Assembly (NCBI RefSeq): GCF_040549525.1 | Contig: NZ_JBEPTM010000002.1 | Coordinates: 310,001 to 374,000 of the forward strand | Direction of reading: 5' to 3' | Origin: Lacisediminihabitans sp040549525 | Lineage (GTDB): Bacteria; Actinomycetota; Actinomycetes; Actinomycetales; Microbacteriaceae | DNA: 64,000 bases | In this document: positions 60,120 to 64,000 of the stretch, piece by piece | Layout of the letters: every line of letters starts with the position of its first letter | Position numbering within the stretch: the stretch's first letter is position 1 | Translations under genes and position numbers: made by a program | Notes under the pieces: generated by a model | Seen by the model: the letters and a program-made list of their open reading frames with translations, nothing else | The model's database searches: none | What the model was told of the DNA's origin: nothing

Positions 60120-61538
60120 CTAGACCACTTCTGCCAGGAAGGACTGGTCGAGCAGTGGACCGCGCGCGAGTGAGGTCCAGGCCCGGCCGAGCGCCTCGAT
60201 GGCACGATCGGTCTCATCAGTCGAATGGCCGAAGGGGATGCGCAGGAAACGCTCGAAGGCACCATCGATTCCGAAGCGGGGGCCCGCCGCCAGCAACAGT
60301 CCTTCCGCGCGTGCGGCGAGCGTCAGTTGCGAGCTCACCGGCGCTCCAAGGTTGACCCAGGTGGTGAGGCCACCATTCGGGGTAGGCACCCGCCACTCCG
60401 GGAAGGCAGCCGCAAGCGCCCCGGCGAGGTGGTCCCGGCCCGCCCGCAACTGCGCCTGGCGAATATCGAGAATGGCGTCGTACTGATGGAGGAGGTTCGT
60501 CACCACGAGCTGTTCGAGGGCCGGAGTGCCGAGGTCGCCCGCGCTCCGCGCTCGCGTGAGCTTCTGGATGAGCTGCCGCTCGGCCCGGATCCACCCGATC
60601 CGCACCCCGCCCCACACCGTCTTCCCGACCGATCCGATGGTGACGGCGGCACCGTAGGCCGCCAGCGGCAGCGGGGTATCCGGCCGGTCGATGGCGAGCT
60701 CGGCCATGGTCTCGTCCGCGACGATCACCGTGCCCTGCCGTTCGGCGAGCGCCAGCATCCGCTCCCGCAGTGCGGCCGGCATGGTCTGTCCGGTGGGATT
60801 GTGGAAGTCGGGCATGAGGTACCCCATCGCCGGGCTGGAGCGTTGGATGGCCTGCTCGAGCGCCGCTTCATCCCAGCCGTCATCGCTCGTCACGCTCACG
60901 GGAACGAGCCGCGCACCGGTGAGCCGGAGGGCTTCATAGGCATGCGGATAGCTCGGTGATTCGACGAGGGCGCTGTCGCCGCGACCGAGAATCGTGCGCG
61001 CGAGAAGGGCGATCGCGTGCTGGGCACCGAGGGTGATCATGATCTGTTCCGGTTCAGTCGGCAGCCCCCTCGCGCTGTACCGGTCGGCGACGGCGGCGCG
61101 CAGCACCGGGAGTCCGATCGGGTCGAAGCCCGAGTCGCCGAGATAGGCGGGGAGCTCGGCGGCCGCCTGGAGCGCCGCCGCAGCGAGCGCCGGGATTGCG
61201 GGCAGCGCAGCCTTGCTGAAGTCGAGATAGCCGGCCTGATGGTTGTCGACGATGATCGGTGAGCGTGAGGGCAGCCGCGCGACGCTGCCCGATCCGCGGA
61301 GGCTGTCGAGGTATCCCCCTTCCCTCAGCTCGCCATAGCTCGCCGTCACCGTGGTGCGACTGACCCCGAGCTGCGCCGCCAGGTCACGTTCCGCGGGCAC
61401 CCGGGTGCCGAGGGGGATGCGGCCGTCGAGGATGAGCAGGCGGATGCGATCGGCCAGTGCCGCGTACGCCGGAGCGGCGGTGGCCTCGCGCCACCCCCGC
61501 AGGAGTGAGGCCAATGATCGGGCCGACAGGGAGTTCAT
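60120..61538 (-). CDS. MocR/GntR-type PLP-dependent regulator (YczR-like)
   Basis: 472 residues. N-terminal GntR winged helix (YAALADRIRLLILDGRIPLGTRVPAERDLAAQLGVSRTTVTASYGELREGGYL) is fused to an aminotransferase fold-I domain. The PLP lysine lies in TIGSVGKTVWGGVRIGWI and the Asn/Asp/Tyr cofactor residues in YLMPDFHNPTGQTMP and ADETMAELA. It is divergent from a YczE membrane protein, defining the YczR subgroup of MocR regulators. Control of yczE and itself through sites in the 61-bp gap is expected. Confidence 0.93.
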   Translation of the reverse strand: MNSLSARSLASLLRGWREATAAPAYAALADRIRLLILDGRIPLGTRVPAERDLAAQLGVSRTTVTASYGELREGGYLDSLRGSGSVARLPSRSPIIVDNHQAGYLDFSKAALPAIPALAAAALQAAAELPAYLGDSGFDPIGLPVLRAAVADRYSARGLPTEPEQIMITLGAQHAIALLARTILGRGDSALVESPSYPHAYEALRLTGARLVPVSVTSDDGWDEAALEQAIQRSSPAMGYLMPDFHNPTGQTMPAALRERMLALAERQGTVIVADETMAELAIDRPDTPLPLAAYGAAVTIGSVGKTVWGGVRIGWIRAERQLIQKLTRARSAGDLGTPALEQLVVTNLLHQYDAILDIRQAQLRAGRDHLAGALAAAFPEWRVPTPNGGLTTWVNLGAPVSSQLTLAARAEGLLLAAGPRFGIDGAFERFLRIPFGHSTDETDRAIEALGRAWTSLARGPLLDQSFLAEVV

Positions 61539-61555
61539 GGAGCCACTCTAGGAGG

Positions 61556-61593
61556 ATTGGCATCTTGCCAGAAGGCCAATCTGCCAATTGGAT
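61556..61593. promoter_or_regulatory. candidate YczR operator in the yczR/yczE gap
   Basis: Contains ATTGGC (61556-61561), GCCAAT (61575-61580), GCCAAT (61583-61588) and ATTGGAT (61587-61593): inverted and 8-bp-spaced direct copies of one 6-mer in a 38-bp window, as expected for dimeric MocR binding. Confidence 0.6.
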
Positions 61594-61599
61594 AGCTAA

Positions 61600-62421
61600 A
61601 TGATGTTTCGACGCCTGGCCCAGCTGCTCGTCGGCCTGATCCTCTACGGGTTCGCGATCGCGATGATGGTGCAGGCGGGCATCGGCGTCTCGCCCTGGGA
61701 TGTGCTCACGCAGGGCATAGCGAGGCAGACCGGTCTCGCGTTCGGCCTCATCACGAATGTCGTCGGGCTGCTGGTGCTGCTGTTGTGGATACCCATCCGC
61801 CAGAGGCCGGGCCTCGGAACGCTGCTCAACGTGCTGCTGATCGGGCCGAGCGCCCAGTTCGGCCTGTGGCTGCTGCCGGTCATTCGAGAGCCTTGGGAAC
61901 AGGTGCTCCTGTTCGCCGGCGGGCTCGCACTGCTCGCCCTGGCCACCGGCCTCTATATCGGCGCGCGTTTCGGGCCCGGGCCGCGTGACGGCCTCATGAC
62001 GGGCATCCATCGCCGCTGGGGCTGGCGACTCTGGATCGTGCGCACCTCGATCGAGGTGACGGTGCTGGCCATCGGATGGCTGCTCGGCGGCAACGTGGGT
62101 GTCGGCACCGTGCTGTTCGCGGTGCTGATCGGGCCGATGGTCAACGTGACGATTCCGCTGCTGACCGTGCCAGCGAGCATCCGCCCCGCCGTCCCTCAGG
62201 CCTCGGTTACTCAGGCGGCCGCCCCTCCGGCGGCGGTCCCCCGGGCGGCCGTCCTTCCGGCGGCCGTCCCTCAGGCGTCCGTTACTCCGGCGGCCGTCAC
62301 TCGGGCGGCCGCCATTCGGGCCTCCATCATTCAGGAAGATACGGGGTCAGAGAGGCCAGAGGGACGGATGTTCACCCCATCCGCCACTCCGGCACCTCCC
62401 GTCTCACACCTTCCTGAATGA
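61600..62421 (+). CDS. YczE-family membrane protein with extended pentapeptide-repeat tail
   Basis: 273 residues. Residues ~1-190 are the YczE domain (LVGLILYGFAIAMMVQAGIGVSPWDVLTQGIA, GPSAQFGLWLLP, GARFGPGPRDGLMTGIHRR) with about six helices. After VPASIRPA comes an unusual tail of ten VPxAA-type pentapeptides encoded by 15-bp tandem repeats, then SERPEGRMFTPSATPAPPVSH. The core is a putative transporter-like protein under YczR control; the tail is not part of the family. ATGs at 61600 and 61603 both fit. Confidence 0.88.
   Translation: MMFRRLAQLLVGLILYGFAIAMMVQAGIGVSPWDVLTQGIARQTGLAFGLITNVVGLLVLLLWIPIRQRPGLGTLLNVLLIGPSAQFGLWLLPVIREPWEQVLLFAGGLALLALATGLYIGARFGPGPRDGLMTGIHRRWGWRLWIVRTSIEVTVLAIGWLLGGNVGVGTVLFAVLIGPMVNVTIPLLTVPASIRPAVPQASVTQAAAPPAAVPRAAVLPAAVPQASVTPAAVTRAAAIRASIIQEDTGSERPEGRMFTPSATPAPPVSHLPE
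62191..62340 (+). repeat. ten 15-bp tandem repeats in the yczE tail
   Basis: Units of type GTCCCTCAGGCGGCC run without gaps for 150 bp and encode [VA]-[PT]-x-A-[AS]. The two core motifs TC[AC]GGC recur at fixed phase. Confidence 0.85.
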
Positions 62422-62461
62422 TGGAACGCGCCGACTGAACTCACGGACCGAACCGACTGAC

Positions 62462-62546
62462 CGAACCAGCCGGCTCACGGAACTCGCCGGCTCATGGAAC
62501 GCGCCGGCTCACCGAACCAGCCGGCTCACGGAACGCGCCGGCTCAC
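62462..62546. repeat. five 17-bp tandem repeats between yczE and the MerR gene
   Basis: Units GGAACGCGCCGGCTCAC / CGAACCAGCCGGCTCAC at 62462, 62479, 62496, 62513 and 62530, with degenerate units back to about 62423. They end 8 nt before the MerR-gene stop. Confidence 0.85.
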
Positions 62547-62554
62547 GGAACGCA

Positions 62555-63316
62555 CTAGCCGAGGTGGCGGGAGGCGTATGCGGCCATCGCGTCGCGCACG
62601 AAGGCGGCACCCCCCGGGCCGCCATAGTTCGCGGCGAAGCGGTCGTCGGCAACGTACATCTCACCCAGCCCCGTGAACTGTTCGGAAGTCGGGGCCGTTC
62701 CCTGCCAGGAGGCCGTGATCCACACGTAGTGGCGCCGGGTGATCGCCTGCACCGCGTCGCCGTCGACATCCGCGCCCGCCGCGATGGCCGATGCATAGTC
62801 CGCCTCCACCGTCTTCTGTTCGGACCGGAACCTTCCTTTGTCCTCTGCGGAGAGGGATCTCCACCACCGGTCACCTCCGGCGTAGGACCGAATGCCCCAC
62901 CGTTCCTCCACCTCTTCCCGGTAGACGGTGTGGTCGAATCCGTCGAACATCTCGTCGGCCATGAGCGCTGTTCCTTCCTTCTGGTTGATGATGGTGATCT
63001 CCACCGAGCGGATCTGCCGGTCGAGACGGTTCTTCTCCTGGCGCAACCAGCGCAGGTGCGCCGCCAGCGCATCCGCATCGTCTGTCGCACCGGCGAGCAC
63101 GTCCGCGATCGCCGGCAACCCGAGTCCGAGCTCGCGCAGCATCAGGATGCGCTGGAGCCGCGTGAGGGCGACCGCGTCGTAATGGCGGTAGCCATTGGCG
63201 CCGAGGCGGGTGGGCGCGAGGAGCCCGATCTCGTCGTAGTGGCGCAGGGTGCGGGAGGTCGTGCCCGAGAGACGGGCGATCTCCTGGATGGACCAGTCCT
63301 TGGCTGTGTTCGTCAT
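62555..63316 (-). CDS. TipA-like MerR-family regulator
   Basis: 253 residues. MerR HTH IQEIARLSGTTSRTLRHYDEIGLLAPTRLGANGYRHYD, a dimerisation coiled coil (residues ~75-110) and a TipAS-type antibiotic-recognition domain (residues ~130-250; EEVEERWGIRSYAGGDRWW, FTGLGEMYVADDRF). TipA proteins bind thiopeptide and related drugs covalently and activate their own promoter. The start ATG 63316 directly follows a 19-bp-spacer MerR promoter by 7 nt, so the mRNA is probably leaderless. An in-frame extension to 63475 would read through that promoter. Confidence 0.93.
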   Translation of the reverse strand: MTNTAKDWSIQEIARLSGTTSRTLRHYDEIGLLAPTRLGANGYRHYDAVALTRLQRILMLRELGLGLPAIADVLAGATDDADALAAHLRWLRQEKNRLDRQIRSVEITIINQKEGTALMADEMFDGFDHTVYREEVEERWGIRSYAGGDRWWRSLSAEDKGRFRSEQKTVEADYASAIAAGADVDGDAVQAITRRHYVWITASWQGTAPTSEQFTGLGEMYVADDRFAANYGGPGGAAFVRDAMAAYASRHLG

Positions 63317-63323
63317 GAACCTC

Positions 63324-63354
63324 ACGCTAGAGGTTGACGCAGCGTCAAGGTCAA
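63324..63354 (-). promoter_or_regulatory. MerR-type promoter with 19-bp spacer and palindromic operator
   Basis: Minus strand: -35 TTGACC (63354-63349), -10 TAGCGT (63329-63324), spacer exactly 19 bp. The spacer contains the perfect palindrome TTGACGC-N-GCGTCAA (63334-63348). This is the standard over-spaced architecture that MerR proteins untwist. Confidence 0.75.
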
Positions 63355-63508
63355 GCGCCATCGTCTCTCCGGAGCTCGAGCCACCAGCGCCCGATCCGCC
63401 GGGGAGGCCAGCCGCGGACCGCGGGTTAAGCGAGGGAATGCCGGGAGTATTCCCCCGATCGGCGGCTGATTTCAAACAGACCAGAGTTCAGGTGTAGTGT
63501 CGCACCTC

Positions 63509-64000
63509 GTGACTAGCGAAGTTCGTTCGCCGAAGCGTTGGCTGATCGGCGAACCGCTGGCCTCCGAGAAACTGGAGGGCCAGCTCCTCCCGAAGCACCT
63601 CGCGCTGCCCATTTTCGCCAGCGACGCGTTGTCTTCCGTGGCCTATGCGCCCCAGGAACTGCTCCTCATCCTCACCCTCGGTGGACTGGCGTTCCTGAGC
63701 TTCGCCCCCTGGGTGGCCGCGGCCGTCGTGCTGCTGCTCATCGTGGTGGTCACCTCCTATCGCCAACTCATCAAGGCCTACCCCTCCGGCGGCGGCGACT
63801 ATGAGGTCGCCCACAAGAACCTCGGCGAAAAGGCCGGCCTCGTCGTCGCCTCTGCGCTGCTCGTCGACTACATCCTCACCGTCACCGTGTCGGTGGCCTC
63901 CGGGGTGGACAACATCATCTCCGCGTTCCCGATGCTCAACACGTACCGGGTCGAGATCGCGGTCGGCTTCGTGATCGTGCTCGCCGCCATCAACCTGCGA
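63509..64000 (+). CDS. APC-superfamily permease (5' part; runs off window)
   Basis: The first 164 codons of a membrane transporter, VTSEVRSPKRWLIGEPLASEKLEG, then APC-type helices LPIFASDALSSVAYAPQELLLILTLGG and the conserved YRQLIKAYPSGGGDYEVAHKNLGEKAGLVVASALLVDY. Start GTG at 63509; TAGTGT ends 8 nt before it. Amino-acid or potassium transport are both known in this group. The 3' end is outside the window. Confidence 0.88.
   Translation, partial: MTSEVRSPKRWLIGEPLASEKLEGQLLPKHLALPIFASDALSSVAYAPQELLLILTLGGLAFLSFAPWVAAAVVLLLIVVVTSYRQLIKAYPSGGGDYEVAHKNLGEKAGLVVASALLVDYILTVTVSVASGVDNIISAFPMLNTYRVEIAVGFVIVLAAINLR

Noticed and set aside
62462..62546. CRISPR-like array
   Set aside because: The 17-bp units abut each other without spacers, and no cas genes are present.
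63317..63475. Upstream extension of the TipA-like gene
   Set aside because: It would translate through the 19-bp-spacer promoter and palindrome; M at 63316 begins the conserved MerR domain.
1..64000. Prophage, integrative element or insertion sequence with transposase
   Set aside because: No integrase, transposase, phage structural or conjugation gene was recognised anywhere in the window.

Overview
The window is high-GC, gene-dense DNA from an actinobacterium, most likely a member of the Microbacteriaceae. The evidence is the gene order (tilS-hpt-ftsH-folE-folP-folB-folK-DUF3180-two PH-domain proteins-DUF2520-panC, then lysS), ClpC without a CtsR/McsAB neighbourhood, a TipA-type MerR regulator, a YczR/YczE pair, and many genes that start directly at or near the predicted transcript 5' end. 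The genus cannot be fixed from this sequence alone. Both ends cut through a gene: an ExeM/NucH-type extracellular nuclease on the left and an APC-family permease on the right.

Layout. 1-5.5 kb: secreted nuclease, short ArgA-type acetyltransferase and ClpC, all on the minus strand. 5.6-10.6 kb: an accessory stretch with a DUF2975/DUF2975/XRE operon, a TetR-MFS pair, and a second XRE-membrane-protein pair. 10.6-24.5 kb: pirin, then a long minus-strand housekeeping block running from tilS (23957) down to two small membrane proteins after lysS; many of its junctions are 4-nt ATGA/GTGA overlaps, so most of it is translationally coupled. It covers tRNA lysidine synthesis, purine salvage, membrane proteolysis, folate synthesis, pantothenate synthesis and lysyl-tRNA charging. 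Divergent from it is ppa. 24.5-28.8 kb: three tandem coiled-coil/M23 cell-wall peptidases. 29.0-29.4 kb: tRNA-Glu, tRNA-Asp and tRNA-Phe. 29.4-46.3 kb: PPK2, a diacylglycerol kinase-like protein, a methyltransferase pseudogene, an ArgP/LysE divergent pair, SRAP, a zinc metallopeptidase, acyl-CoA oxidase, thioredoxin, MarR/TspO/MFS, proline iminopeptidase, RecQ and a CPBP protease. 46.3-64 kb: a secreted UshA-like 5'-nucleotidase, two tandem EamA transporters, two secreted cell-surface proteins, a DEAD-box helicase with a repetitive N-terminal tail, an esterase lipoprotein, a Nudix hydrolase, an RND exporter, YczR/YczE, a TipA-like MerR regulator and the APC permease.

Most unusual signals. (1) A roughly 77-bp nearly palindromic repeat occurs three times. 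Two direct copies bracket the DUF2975-XRE operon. The third, exactly 78 bp (26 codons), sits in frame inside tilS just before the PP-loop; one copy carries a compensatory pair of arm changes. (2) Two of the three M23 peptidase promoters carry four GTCAC/GTAAC-type half-sites at an exact 9-bp period, matching the known MtrA box. (3) At least 16 genes show a TANNNT hexamer followed by 6-8 nt and then the start codon, the signature of leaderless transcripts. (4) A ClgR-consensus site lies upstream of clpC, a 19-bp-spacer MerR promoter upstream of the TipA-like gene, and an ATTGGC/GCCAAT array between yczR and yczE. (5) Several in-gene and intergenic tandem repeats occur: 36 bp in the helicase, 15 bp in the yczE tail, and 17 bp just beyond it. 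A possible 165-bp MITE-like element and a secreted protein with a sortase-like His/Cys/Arg pattern lie near 51-52 kb.
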